Positions 16,837 to 25,340 of a DNA stretch of 64,000 nt are shown piece after piece; position 1 is the first letter of the stretch; every line of letters begins with the position of its first letter. The notes under the pieces are model-generated. The model made no database searches, was not told the DNA's origin, and saw only the letters and a program-made list of their open reading frames with translations. The DNA lies in NCBI GenBank assembly GCA_963677015.1, contig OY781533.1:2170001-2234000 (forward strand). The letters are read 5' to 3'. The stretch is from G963556115 sp963677015. Its GTDB lineage: Bacteria; Planctomycetota; SZUA-567. Both the position numbers and the translations under genes were made by a program.

Positions 16837-17805
16837 ATGCACATACCTGACGGTTTTTGTTCACTGCCGGTCTGCATCGGTACAGCAGCTGTGTCAGCAA
16901 GTGTTCTTGGAGCAAGCGTAGTTCAGACAGTTCGCAGTAATAAAGTTTCAAAAGTTGGCAGCGCTATCCCCGCTGCTGCTGCCGGTACTGTTTTCGCAGC
17001 ACAGATGTTAAACTTCCCGGTAGGTGCCGGTACCAGCGGTCACTTTCTGGGTGCATTGGCAATGGCTTCATTATTTGGTCCATGCCGCGCCTACCTTATT
17101 ATGCTGGCGGTTCTGGCGGTTCAGGCTTTCGCTTTCGCTGACGGCGGTATTACCGCTCTTGGTGCCAACCTGTTCAACATGGGGCTTATTGGCGGTTTCG
17201 GAGGCTATGCAATTCTCCGGGGAATAATGCACTTCCTTCCTAAAGGACGCAAAAGCTACCTCACCGCAGTTGGTGTAGCTGCCTGGACATCTGTAGTTCT
17301 CGCGGCAATAGCCTGCAGTATTGAACTAGCACTATCCGGTACAATCCAGTTCTCATTTGCACTTCCAGCAATGACCGGAACTCACGCTCTTATTGGTATT
17401 GGAGAGGCACTTATCACCTGCGCTATTGTTGGTGCTGTTTCCTACTCACGCCCTGATATTCTTCCAGACTGGAGCGGAGTCAAAGAGAGTACCAGCCATA
17501 AGAAGCCTTCAACACTCTGGCCTGTTGCTTTGGTAGGACTTGGCATATCCTTCTTCCTCGCTGCCGTAGTAAGCCCATTTGCAAGCGCTTCTCCGGATGG
17601 TCTGGAAAAAGTTGCAGAAGATGCAGGATTCATTGAAATGGTCAAGGAACTCTGGACGATGTCACCACTCCCTGACTATAGCGTAACCAGCATATCAGAT
17701 TCAGCGCTGTCAACCGGTATTGCCGGTGTTCTAGGTGTAGCAATTGTTTTTGCCATCTGCTACGCCATTTACAAAATACTCAGTGCGTTCCGTATAGCTC
17801 GCTAA
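16837..17805 (+). CDS. cbiM: Cobalt/nickel ECF-type uptake component CbiM with fused PDGLE domain
   Basis: 322 residues starting MHIPDGF, the metal-ligating N-terminus of CbiM/NikM (the backbone and His2 bind Co2+ or Ni2+). AAGGAG lies just before this ATG. Residues 1-215 form the multi-spanning CbiM domain, with the conserved GAGTSGHFLGALAMA segment. Residues about 230-322 are a PDGLE domain (SPDGLEKVAEDAGF) flanked by membrane helices, the CbiN-equivalent subunit. The energising subunits CbiQ and CbiO are not adjacent, so the ATPase module must be elsewhere if this is an active transporter. It is a single gene bounded by its own promoter and a strong terminator. Confidence 0.85.
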   Translation: MHIPDGFCSLPVCIGTAAVSASVLGASVVQTVRSNKVSKVGSAIPAAAAGTVFAAQMLNFPVGAGTSGHFLGALAMASLFGPCRAYLIMLAVLAVQAFAFADGGITALGANLFNMGLIGGFGGYAILRGIMHFLPKGRKSYLTAVGVAAWTSVVLAAIACSIELALSGTIQFSFALPAMTGTHALIGIGEALITCAIVGAVSYSRPDILPDWSGVKESTSHKKPSTLWPVALVGLGISFFLAAVVSPFASASPDGLEKVAEDAGFIEMVKELWTMSPLPDYSVTSISDSALSTGIAGVLGVAIVFAICYAIYKILSAFRIAR

Positions 17806-17840
17806 TCAATACCAGCGACAACCTTAAAAAATTATCAAGT

Positions 17841-17889
17841 TTAATCAATAAAGCGTACAGTCATAATGGCTGCACGCTTTATTGATTAA
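17841..17889. terminator. Bidirectional terminator between convergent cbiM and MFS genes
   Basis: TTAATCAATAAAGCGT (17841-17856) is exactly complementary to 17874-17889. After one mismatch, three more pairs (CAG/CTG) extend the stem. The T-rich arms allow it to work in both directions. Confidence 0.75.
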
Positions 17890-17969
17890 TACTAATAACA
17901 AATAAGATTAGGTTCGATAACTCTATAGTCTTAATAGATATTATACCATAAAAAGGTGTTAAAACTTTT

Positions 17970-19166
17970 TCAGCCCTTATTTAGCTCTAATTTGTTTCGT
18001 TTGATAACCGCTAAATAAAGTAATGAAGTAATCATTAAACCGGCTGACGCCGCAATAAATCCCAGAGTAAAGACAACCGGATATCCAAACTGATCCGCAA
18101 AATATCCCGCCAGTGGAGCAGAAAAAGCATAAGCCACATCCTGAAACATGGCAAATGCCCCGAAAGCAGTTCCCCGTAATTCCGGAGCGACCCGCTTAAC
18201 AACTTCAGATCCCATTGCCGGAAAAATCATTGAACACCCCAGTCCGGTAAGCAATGCCCCCAGAAGTGCATACTCATACTCTGGGGCCAACCAGAGCAGC
18301 AACTGCCCGAGGGTTTCCACCAACATTGAAACCAGCGCAACTTTTACCCCACCTATCCTATCTGGAAGCCCACCAAAAAAAACACGGCAAAAGACAAAAC
18401 CAGCTCCGAAGAGAACCAGTCCCAAGCCGGCATAAGGCCAGTGACTGCTCATAAAATACAAAGAGACAAAAGCCCCAATAACCGCAAATCCGACCCCCTG
18501 CAGACAGACAACCATTCCTTCACGCCAGATTTGTCTGGTAATTCCCAAGAAAGACCGCTTGACAACGGTATTGACCGGCTGCGAAACCTCAGGGAAATTC
18601 CGTATAAGCACAGCTCCCAGCAATGACATTACCAGTGAAGCCAGCATAACTCCCATAAAGCCATACTTTTCATAAATGAATAACCCCAATGGCGCTCCTG
18701 CTGCAAAAGCGCCATACATAGCCATGCCAATTACCGATAAGATCCGCCCGGAATGCTCCGCACCGATCAGAATAAATGACCAGTTAGAGATTCCAACCAT
18801 AGTCATACTCTCCCCAAACCCCAGGCATAGCCTGCCGCCAAGAAGAATAATAAAAGCTGTCATTACCTCAAACCCATTCCATGCAGCCAGAAGACAGAGA
18901 ACAGCAGCAAGAACATACAATCCGATACCTAAGAGAGTCCCTCTCCTGCTACTTCGTAAATCAGCGTATTTACCAGCAAATTTTCGGGATAAAATTGTCG
19001 CAACAAATGATATCCCAACAGCCAGACCACCCAGCCAGTTTGAAAGCTGCAGCTTCTCAGTCACAAATACCGATACCACCGGCAACGCCAGTGCTACCGA
19101 CATATAAGTGAGAAAAAGAGTTATCCCTAATTTTACCAGACGTGACTTAAATAAATTTTCAGCCAT
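17970..19166 (-). CDS. MFS transporter, probable drug/sugar exporter
   Basis: 398 residues with 12 predicted membrane helices. The start at 19166 (MAENLFKSRLVKLGI) is chosen because GGAGGT lies 5 bp before it; the longer open frame has none. Family landmarks include the loop 2-3 motif (GKYADLRSSRRGTLLG, a motif A variant) and the matching loop 8-9 segment (GGLPDRIGGVKVAL), typical of major facilitator exporters of the AraJ/YhhS type. The substrate is unknown. The gene has its own promoter, a palindrome over the transcription start and a terminator inside its leader, so expression looks tightly controlled. Confidence 0.85.
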   Translation of the reverse strand: MAENLFKSRLVKLGITLFLTYMSVALALPVVSVFVTEKLQLSNWLGGLAVGISFVATILSRKFAGKYADLRSSRRGTLLGIGLYVLAAVLCLLAAWNGFEVMTAFIILLGGRLCLGFGESMTMVGISNWSFILIGAEHSGRILSVIGMAMYGAFAAGAPLGLFIYEKYGFMGVMLASLVMSLLGAVLIRNFPEVSQPVNTVVKRSFLGITRQIWREGMVVCLQGVGFAVIGAFVSLYFMSSHWPYAGLGLVLFGAGFVFCRVFFGGLPDRIGGVKVALVSMLVETLGQLLLWLAPEYEYALLGALLTGLGCSMIFPAMGSEVVKRVAPELRGTAFGAFAMFQDVAYAFSAPLAGYFADQFGYPVVFTLGFIAASAGLMITSLLYLAVIKRNKLELNKG

Positions 19167-19204
19167 AATACCTCCAATTATCATTACCTTTGAGGCTGTG
19201 GCAC

Positions 19205-19245
19205 AAAAAAAACGCACCACTAACCCGGAAGGTCAGTAAGTGCGT
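19205..19245 (-). terminator. Intrinsic terminator inside the MFS leader (candidate attenuator)
   Basis: On the minus strand the arm at 19231-19245 pairs with 19212-19225 (6 bp, one bulged T, then 8 bp including two G-U pairs). A 5-nt loop separates the arms and eight T follow (19205-19212). It ends 39 bp before the MFS start codon, downstream of that gene's own promoter. The 5' arm can instead pair with 19259-19266 (GTAAGCGT with ACGC-A-CTTAC), giving an antiterminator alternative. Confidence 0.65.
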
Positions 19246-19282
19246 TGGTTGACGTTAAACGCTTACGTAATAAACTTACAAC

Positions 19283-19306
19283 AGTTTATATTTTTTATTA
19301 TAAACT
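19283..19306. promoter_or_regulatory. Palindrome adjoining the -10 box of the MFS promoter
   Basis: AGTTTATA (19283-19290) and TATAAACT (19299-19306) are perfect inverted 8-mers with an 8-bp AT spacer. They lie immediately after the -10 box and over the predicted transcription start, the classic position for a repressor site. Confidence 0.5.
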
Positions 19307-19334
19307 ATTATAAGAATTATTCACCAAAACGCAA
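19307..19334 (-). promoter_or_regulatory. Predicted promoter of the MFS gene
   Basis: On the minus strand TTGCGT (19329-19334), 16 bp, and a perfect TATAAT (19307-19312). The transcript would begin about 135 nt before the MFS start codon. Confidence 0.6.
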
Positions 19335-19366
19335 GTACCTGCAACGGACAAATAATTACAGCCTGA

Positions 19367-19909
19367 TTAACTCTCAATACATAGGCTGTAGTTTTTAAAA
19401 TCTGTTTTATCCAATGACAGATTACTTCCTTCAGTAACATAGAAGGTTGCCGGTAAGCCGCTTCCCATACTGCACTCACCATGCGGCACCTCTTTCTTCA
19501 TAACAAAAAAACTCAACTCCGGATCATTAAAAACAACATCCAAACAGATAAAGTCCTGAGAGGTCAAGCTTTCAGCTGCTATCTTTCTTTCAAGTTCTTC
19601 CCTGCTCAAATATGACACAAGCAAGAGTAAACTTTTCTCACCAATACCACCCAGTAACAAAAACTCCTCATTATCAGGGTGTGTGCCAAAATTAATAAAA
19701 TCAGTATTATCCAAAGCCACATTCATTAATGCATGAGTCCCCGAAGTTGCCATAGACTTATACATATATTCGCCTCTAGCTTCACCACTTTGTATTGCAA
19801 GACGGTGACTATCACGGGAAGGCATCATACGAATGATAAGGCCTTTCTGTTCCAGAGAATCCATTATCTTAGCATTCATCTTCTGCGGCTTTATAATTAT
19901 ATTGTTCAT
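19367..19909 (-). CDS. Hypothetical protein beside a zinc alcohol dehydrogenase
   Basis: 180 residues, soluble, with no signal peptide. Beta-rich spacing and the HPDNEEFLLLG segment are reminiscent of a cupin-like fold, and the C-terminal half has a similar HGECSMGSG segment, but no family can be named with confidence. It lies 73 bp after the alcohol dehydrogenase gene on the same strand and just before the MFS promoter. The three may form a small catabolic or tailoring module. Confidence 0.6.
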   Translation of the reverse strand: MNNIIIKPQKMNAKIMDSLEQKGLIIRMMPSRDSHRLAIQSGEARGEYMYKSMATSGTHALMNVALDNTDFINFGTHPDNEEFLLLGGIGEKSLLLLVSYLSREELERKIAAESLTSQDFICLDVVFNDPELSFFVMKKEVPHGECSMGSGLPATFYVTEGSNLSLDKTDFKNYSLCIES

Positions 19910-19982
19910 CGTTTCTCCAAATTAGCGCTAATATTTTCATCAAATACAATTAATATTCTCTTACCAACCTGATAAGATTTAA

Positions 19983-21041
19983 TTAATCAATATCAAAAGT
20001 TACCGCAACTTTACCACATTCACCACTGGCCATAAGCTCAAAGCCTTTTCCGGCATCCTTAAGAGGCAATCTGTCTGTAACTATAATTTCTGGATTGATC
20101 TTCCACTCGTCAAGTTTTTCTACGAGCAACTCCATATTTTGTATGCTTGTAACCCAGGAGCCATATATTGTTTTCTGATCATGCATAAGATCGGTGCTGG
20201 GCGCAAAAGTAACCGTACTCTCTTCACCAACAAACACAATTTTACCCCACTTCCGCGCCGCCTGAACCGCAACAAGCCTTCCCGCAGGATGACCGGAACA
20301 ATCAAATGTACGCTCACAGCCATGCCCACCCGTAATTTCACGTATCTTACTTACCGCCGCCTCACCACTGGCATTCACCACCTCATCAGCTAACCCTAAC
20401 TTCTTAACTATATCACAGCGCGATTTATTCAAATCAACCCCAATGGTTTTGCTTGCGCCCATGGCTTTGGCGAGATGCAGGCATGCCATCCCCACCGGTC
20501 CAAGTCCAACAACCAGAACCCGATCCAAACCGCTTACCCCAACTTTAAGAATAGCTTCAAAGGTTGTACCATACCCACATGCAACACAAGAACCATCGAT
20601 ATATGACAACGAATCAGGAAGAAGCACGCAATCTTTTTCATCTGCTAAAATATATGGCGCCATTCCACCATCACGCTGCCACCCATAGGCTTTGCGCAAA
20701 GGACTGGTACAACTTATCATATATCCCCTACGACAATCATTACATACGCCACACCCTGAAATATGGTATATTGCAACTCTATCACCTTCTGAAAACCTCT
20801 TCATTCCAGGACCTGTACTTACTATTTTACCTGCAGGCTCATGACTGCACACTTTATCAAGATAAGCCGACGGCCCTGCCCCCAAATGTTCATGATAAAT
20901 AAATTTTATATCACTGCCGCAAATGGTAGCCGACCCAGTCTGTACCAATACCTGTCCATAACCCGGAGCAGGTATTTCTAGATCACGAAATTCAACAGTT
21001 GAATTTCCAGGCAAATATGCACCGGTCATAATATCTGACAT
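19983..21041 (-). CDS. Zinc-dependent alcohol/polyol dehydrogenase
   Basis: 352 residues of the medium-chain dehydrogenase family. Catalytic zinc ligands are seen in CGSD (about residue 42) and the HE pair (CSHEPAG, about 67). The structural zinc lobe has four cysteines in GCGVCNDCRRGYMISC. The NAD(P)-binding motif VVGLGPVGMACLHLA is followed by an acidic residue (VDLNKSR), suggesting NAD. The closest groups are sorbitol/threonine dehydrogenase-like enzymes acting on polyols or sugar acids, but the substrate is unknown. AAGGAG precedes the ATG. Confidence 0.85.
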   Translation of the reverse strand: MSDIMTGAYLPGNSTVEFRDLEIPAPGYGQVLVQTGSATICGSDIKFIYHEHLGAGPSAYLDKVCSHEPAGKIVSTGPGMKRFSEGDRVAIYHISGCGVCNDCRRGYMISCTSPLRKAYGWQRDGGMAPYILADEKDCVLLPDSLSYIDGSCVACGYGTTFEAILKVGVSGLDRVLVVGLGPVGMACLHLAKAMGASKTIGVDLNKSRCDIVKKLGLADEVVNASGEAAVSKIREITGGHGCERTFDCSGHPAGRLVAVQAARKWGKIVFVGEESTVTFAPSTDLMHDQKTIYGSWVTSIQNMELLVEKLDEWKINPEIIVTDRLPLKDAGKGFELMASGECGKVAVTFDID

Positions 21042-21360
21042 GTTAGTTCTCCTTTTAAGTAAAACCCTCTACACAAAAAACAAACCAATAATAATAACAG
21101 TAAACTCAGACTCCTTAAAGTTGTAAAAAGTTTAGTAAGTTAGATAGCATGCATGCTCTAATAAGTACTAGACCAAAAATATATAATATTTAACTATAGC
21201 ATACACCACAATAAACCTTAAAAAATGCATAAACAAATTATAAACATATAATATATTACAATTGAATATTCATTAATTTATAACACGGCAAACAACAGAA
21301 TTAAGTAAATCTCCAAACTAGTTAAAAATTAAATATACGAGTAAAAACAGATTACGATAC
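21042..21360. other. AT-rich region upstream of the alcohol dehydrogenase
   Basis: No open frame of note. A possible minus-strand promoter (TTGTGG, 17 bp, TATTAT) lies near 21180-21210, and the short palindrome AGCATGCATGCT lies at 21146-21157 between it and the gene. Neither is strong. Confidence 0.35.
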
Positions 21361-21388
21361 AAAAAAAATGCAGCCACAAAGACTGCAT
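21361..21388 (-). terminator. Second terminator-like hairpin downstream of rplQ
   Basis: ATGCAG (21368-21373) and CTGCAT (21383-21388) form a 6-bp stem followed on the minus strand by eight T (21361-21368). It lies 255 bp beyond the main rplQ terminator, so it would serve either readthrough or a separate short transcript from 21389-21642. That interval contains no open frame of note. Confidence 0.5.
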
Positions 21389-21642
21389 TATACATCATAT
21401 AATGATCGTTAATCTATGAGCAAACTACAGAATAACAAACAACTGGGTTATTAAAATATATATCACTTGATAACTTTGAACATACCCGTAAATCAAAATT
21501 TGAGCACTCAAAAAAAACGAATATAACTATAGCTCTTCATACATACCATTAATAGTTAAAACAAACAGTAACAATAAAACAGCAACATAATTATTATGCT
21601 ATAATATATCAGCTCATAGACACCGAAAAGAAAAATATCAAT

Positions 21643-21671
21643 AAAAAAAGCACTCTCAAATTGAGAGTGCT
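21643..21671 (-). terminator. Terminator of the ribosomal protein/rpoA operon
   Basis: AGCACTCTCAA (21649-21659) and TTGAGAGTGCT (21661-21671) form an 11-bp inverted repeat with a minimal spacer, followed on the minus strand by seven T. It is 30 bp after the rplQ stop. Confidence 0.9.
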
Positions 21672-21700
21672 TAAAATAATATCTTTTGCTTAACAAAAAC

Positions 21701-22102
21701 TTATGCTTCCTCAGATGCAGTCTCTTCTACAGCTTCTGGAACTTCGCTCTCAACAAGCTCAAAGATCACCTGTGGTGCGCCATCACCGATACGGGTCTTT
21801 GAAAGATGAAGAATACGGGTGTAACCACCAGCTCTCTCAGCATAACGAGGCCCAATTTCGTTGAAAAGACTTGCAACAATACTCTTATTATCGAGTTTAG
21901 AAAGAGCAATTCTGCGGTGGTGTAGAGTGCCTTTCTTAGCAAGCGTAATCATTTTTTCAGCGAATGGACGTGCTTCTTTAGCCTTAGCTGGAGTTGTTAC
22001 GATTCTTCCATGTTCGAACAAAGAGCAAACCATATTACGGAGCATAGCTTTCTTATGCTCTGGAGTGCGGTTAAGGTGACGCCCACGTTTCAAGTGTCTC
22101 AT
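21701..22102 (-). CDS. rplQ: 50S ribosomal protein L17
   Basis: 133 residues. MRHLKRGRHLNRTPEHKKAM is the L17 N-terminus, followed by the typical LFEHGRIVTTPAKAKEARP segment and the RAGGYTRILHL motif. An acidic C-terminal tail of about 20 residues extends past the usual end. It follows rpoA, its normal partner, and is the last gene of the long ribosomal operon. Confidence 0.97.
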   Translation of the reverse strand: MRHLKRGRHLNRTPEHKKAMLRNMVCSLFEHGRIVTTPAKAKEARPFAEKMITLAKKGTLHHRRIALSKLDNKSIVASLFNEIGPRYAERAGGYTRILHLSKTRIGDGAPQVIFELVESEVPEAVEETASEEA

Positions 22103-22142
22103 AGCTCTTCCTTTTATTGTATCAAAAAAAACTAGTTAAAAA

Positions 22143-23138
22143 TTAAACATCCATACCGAACGAAATACCACGTTCAGCCAACTTCATCTTAATCTCTTTC
22201 AAACTTGTCTTACCAAAATTTCTGACCTGAAGCATATCAGATTCATTTCTGGAAACAAGATCCCGTATAGTCTTAATACCTTCTGCAGACAGACAGTTTG
22301 CAGCACGTACACTAGGATCAAGTACACTAACAGGCTGATCAAGTTTTTCTGCAAGTTCATTATCTACCGGTGCAATATCCTGAGTGTCTTCGCTTACACC
22401 AGGTGCTTCATGAGGAACTTCAACACCAATATCATTAAGCTTTACAATAGGATTAATATGTTTACGTAAAATAATACCTGCTTCAACAATAGCGTCTTCA
22501 GGAGTTATGGTACCATCGGTCCAAATCTCAAGAATAAGCTTATCATAATTGGTCATTTTACCGACACGAGTCTCTTCTACTCTCCATCTTGCACGACGAA
22601 TAGGTGAAAAAGAGGCATCAAGCGGAATAACACCTGCATCAGAATTAATTTCCCATGGGAAATCTTCACTTCTGATGTAACCTCTGCCTTTTCTGAATTC
22701 AATTTCAGCCTTAAAAGAGGTATTATCATCGACTATTTCACAAATCACATGATCAGGATTTGCAACTTTAAGATCGGTTGCACCAAAAAGATCTCCGGCA
22801 GTTACAAGACCTTTTCCGGTTTTATCTATTTTCAGGATCTCAGCACTACGTCCCTGGTAATTAACAAGGATACCTTTAACATTAAGAGCTATATTAATAA
22901 CATCTTCATATACACCCGGTATAGATGCAAATTCATGCATAACACCTTCAATTTTCATAGATACAGGCGCTGTACCTTCTAATGAACTGAGTAAGATGCG
23001 TCTTAAGGAGTTTCCGATTGTAATTCCGAATCCACGTTCAAATGGTTCAATTAAAAATTTACCATAACTTTCAGATTTTGAATCCTCTTCAACTTTGACC
23101 TGAGTTGGAAGCTCAAAACCTTTCCAGCGTATACGCAT
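22143..23138 (-). CDS. rpoA: RNA polymerase alpha subunit
   Basis: 331 residues with both domains. The N-terminal dimerisation domain includes GFGITIGNSLRRILLSSLEG, which contacts beta. The C-terminal domain (from about 255) has the DNA- and activator-binding motif SVRAANCLSAEGIKTIRDLV. GGAG precedes the start. A perfect 10-bp hairpin stands directly before this ribosome binding site, in the place where rpsD is often found. Confidence 0.98.
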   Translation of the reverse strand: MRIRWKGFELPTQVKVEEDSKSESYGKFLIEPFERGFGITIGNSLRRILLSSLEGTAPVSMKIEGVMHEFASIPGVYEDVINIALNVKGILVNYQGRSAEILKIDKTGKGLVTAGDLFGATDLKVANPDHVICEIVDDNTSFKAEIEFRKGRGYIRSEDFPWEINSDAGVIPLDASFSPIRRARWRVEETRVGKMTNYDKLILEIWTDGTITPEDAIVEAGIILRKHINPIVKLNDIGVEVPHEAPGVSEDTQDIAPVDNELAEKLDQPVSVLDPSVRAANCLSAEGIKTIRDLVSRNESDMLQVRNFGKTSLKEIKMKLAERGISFGMDV

Positions 23139-23156
23139 TTATTTTCTCCTTTTTTT

Positions 23157-23180
23157 CAGTTATATTGTTTAATATAACTG
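23157..23180 (-). promoter_or_regulatory. Hairpin immediately upstream of the rpoA ribosome binding site
   Basis: CAGTTATATT (23157-23166) and AATATAACTG (23171-23180) form a perfect 10-bp stem with a 4-nt loop. In the mRNA it is followed by A7-GGAG and then the rpoA start. With no T-run on the sense strand it is not a terminator; an RNA-processing or translational control element is more likely. Confidence 0.6.
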
Positions 23181-23233
23181 TGAATCATTGAGCAAATTGA
23201 CGACCACACATAATTCACAAAAAACAATGCAAA

Positions 23234-23617
23234 CTATACACGACGACGTTTACGTGGACGGCAACCATTATGAGGAAGAGGAGTTACATCCTCAATTGCT
23301 TTGATTGTAAGGCCAGCTGCCTGAAGGCCTCTAATAGCACTTTCACGACCACCACCAGGACCTTTAACCTGAACTTCAACCTCTCTCAGACCCATCTTTG
23401 TAGCTTTCTCAGCAGCCTGCTCTGCAGTTCTCTGAGCCGCAAAAGGAGTACTCTTTCTACTGTTCTGGAAACCGGAAGTACCGGCAGAAGCCCAGACTAG
23501 AGAATTACCATAGATATCAGAGATCGTAATAATAGTGTTATTGAAAGTAGCTTTTACGTGAGCGATACCTTTTGCAACACTTTTCTTTACCTTCTTTTTG
23601 CGATATTTCTTCGCCAT
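23234..23617 (-). CDS. rpsK: 30S ribosomal protein S11
   Basis: 127 residues. The core HVKATFNNTIITISDIYGN, the AAEKATKMGLREVEV segment and the ending PHNGCRPRKRRRV are S11 signatures. S11 forms the 30S platform next to the anti-Shine-Dalgarno. The N-terminus is lysine-rich. rpsM lies 37 bp upstream. The gene for S4, commonly next, is absent. Confidence 0.97.
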   Translation of the reverse strand: MAKKYRKKKVKKSVAKGIAHVKATFNNTIITISDIYGNSLVWASAGTSGFQNSRKSTPFAAQRTAEQAAEKATKMGLREVEVQVKGPGGGRESAIRGLQAAGLTIKAIEDVTPLPHNGCRPRKRRRV

Positions 23618-23654
23618 TTTATATGCTCCATTTTATATATAATGATATCAAATA

Positions 23655-24038
23655 CTAACGCATAGCCTTAACACTCTTCTTACCGGCAACAGTCTTTTTA
23701 CGACCTTTTCTGGTACGAGCATTTGTACGAGTACGCTGACCATTTACAGGGAGACCACGACCATGGCGGATACCCTTATAACAACCGATCTTCTTAAGAC
23801 GGACAATGTTCTGATTAATCTGTCGTCTCAACTGACCTTCAATCATATACTCATTTTCAAGTACACTTGCAATCTGCTTTAACTCTGATTCTGTAAGGTC
23901 CTTTGCGCGCATGCCCAATTTCAAACCTAACTTCTCACAAATATCAAGTGCGGTCTTTCTACCAATCCCATAAATATAGGTCAGCGAAATTTCAACAATT
24001 TTGTCATTTGGAATATCAACACCTAAAAGCCTTGGCAT
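23655..24038 (-). CDS. rpsM: 30S ribosomal protein S13
   Basis: 127 residues starting MPRLLGVDIPNDKIVEISLT, with the helix-two-turn-helix region and the GIRHGRGLPVNGQRTRTNAR motif that contacts 16S rRNA and the P-site tRNA. It begins the rpsM-rpsK-rpoA-rplQ stretch and follows rpmJ by 135 bp. Confidence 0.97.
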   Translation of the reverse strand: MPRLLGVDIPNDKIVEISLTYIYGIGRKTALDICEKLGLKLGMRAKDLTESELKQIASVLENEYMIEGQLRRQINQNIVRLKKIGCYKGIRHGRGLPVNGQRTRTNARTRKGRKKTVAGKKSVKAMR

Positions 24039-24173
24039 CTATCTCTCCTGTGTTTAGTGGTGTTCCACTTTTATAGCTACATAAACAAGGTTAAAATATA
24101 ATATTTAACCCTACTGTTAGACTAATAATAGGATAGTCATTTTATCAAAACAAACAAGTACAATTTTATTTTT

Positions 24174-24290
24174 TTATCCCTGACGCATTTTATGTCTAGG
24201 GTTAGCCTTGCATATTACACGTATAACACCTTTTCTACGAATAATCTGACATGCTTCACAGCGTTTTCTTACTGATGGTCCTACTTTCAT
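24174..24290 (-). CDS. rpmJ: 50S ribosomal protein L36
   Basis: 38 residues, MKVGPSVRKRCEACQIIRRK at the start and NPRHKMRQG at the end. The zinc ligands C11, C14, C27 and H33 of the zinc-type L36 are in place. The position between infA and rpsM is standard. AGGAGAT lies before the ATG. Confidence 0.95.
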   Translation of the reverse strand: MKVGPSVRKRCEACQIIRRKGVIRVICKANPRHKMRQG

Positions 24291-24322
24291 TGCAATATCT
24301 CCTGAATATATGTAAAAACTTA

Positions 24323-24538
24323 TTAACTTCTATAGGTAATTCTGCCTTTTGTCAGATCATATGGAGATAACTCAACTGTCACAGTATCTCCAGGCAGGAT
24401 TTTAATAAAGTGCTGTCGCATTTTTCCTGATATATGTGCCAACACAACATGACCATTGTCAAGTTCGACTTTAAACCTGGCATTAGGCAATGCTTCTCTT
24501 ACAATTCCGTCTACAGGTATTGATTCTTCTTTTGCCAT
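24323..24538 (-). CDS. infA: Translation initiation factor IF-1
   Basis: 71 residues, one OB-fold: VDGIVREALPNARFKVELDN, then VLAHISGKMRQHFIKILPGD and the VELSPYDLTKGRITYR ending. IF-1 occupies the 30S A site during initiation. It begins one base after the map stop codon, so the two are translationally linked. Confidence 0.97.
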   Translation of the reverse strand: MAKEESIPVDGIVREALPNARFKVELDNGHVVLAHISGKMRQHFIKILPGDTVTVELSPYDLTKGRITYRS

Positions 24539-24539
24539 A

Positions 24540-25325
24540 TTAAATCTCGCTTAAAATTGTACAACCACTCTCTGTTATAGCAACTGAATGTTCCCAATGC
24601 ACAGAGAGGCTTTTATCTTTAGTTACCACGGTCCAGCCATCTTTTTTAACCTGAACTTCAGATTTTCCGAGGTTTACCATAGGTTCTATAGCAAGTACTG
24701 ACCCTACTGGTAATTCAATATCGAGGCCTGTCAGAGTACTGGATACATAATTTGGAATTTGGGGCGGTTCATGCATGTCTCTGCCAATACCATGCCCAAC
24801 AAATTGCTTTACTACACTCATTCCTGCTGCTTCAACAACTTGCTGAATTTTTGCAGATACTTCTCTAAGTATAATCCCCGGTCGTAATAGTGCAATAGCT
24901 TCATCTAGGGATTTTTTACATACATCAGATAATTTTTGTGCCTCTGCACTAACATTTCCAACAAAGAATGTACGCGTCGCATCACCACAAAAACCGTCAA
25001 GCTTGGTACCGATATCAACACTTATTATATCACCATCTTCAAGAAAACGCTTATCAGAAGGAATCCCATGCACAACCTCTTCATTTACTGAGGCACAGAT
25101 TGACGCCGGATAAGGCTTTACTCTACGCATATGGCTTGGATACCCCTTAAATGTCGGGAGAGCACCATAACTGCGTATAAGAGATTCAACTGCTTCATCA
25201 ATAGCTGCTGTGGTTATTCCAGGTTCAATCATATCGGCGATAGCTTCGAAAGCTTTTACAATAATATGATTTGCCTGACGCATTTTTTCAATTTCTTGAA
25301 AATTTTTGAGTATCGGTCTTTCCAT
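24540..25325 (-). CDS. map: Methionine aminopeptidase, type I
   Basis: 261 residues with the pita-bread metallopeptidase ligands: D in SVDIGTKLDGFCGDATRTF (both aspartates), H in GHGIGRDMHEPP, and the two glutamates in AIEPMVNLG and HWEHSVAITE. It removes the initiator methionine from nascent chains. It lies between secY (15 bp upstream) and infA in a standard order, though adk, usual between secY and map, is missing. Confidence 0.97.
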   Translation of the reverse strand: MERPILKNFQEIEKMRQANHIIVKAFEAIADMIEPGITTAAIDEAVESLIRSYGALPTFKGYPSHMRRVKPYPASICASVNEEVVHGIPSDKRFLEDGDIISVDIGTKLDGFCGDATRTFFVGNVSAEAQKLSDVCKKSLDEAIALLRPGIILREVSAKIQQVVEAAGMSVVKQFVGHGIGRDMHEPPQIPNYVSSTLTGLDIELPVGSVLAIEPMVNLGKSEVQVKKDGWTVVTKDKSLSVHWEHSVAITESGCTILSEI

Positions 25326-25340
25326 CTGATTTTCCAGAGG

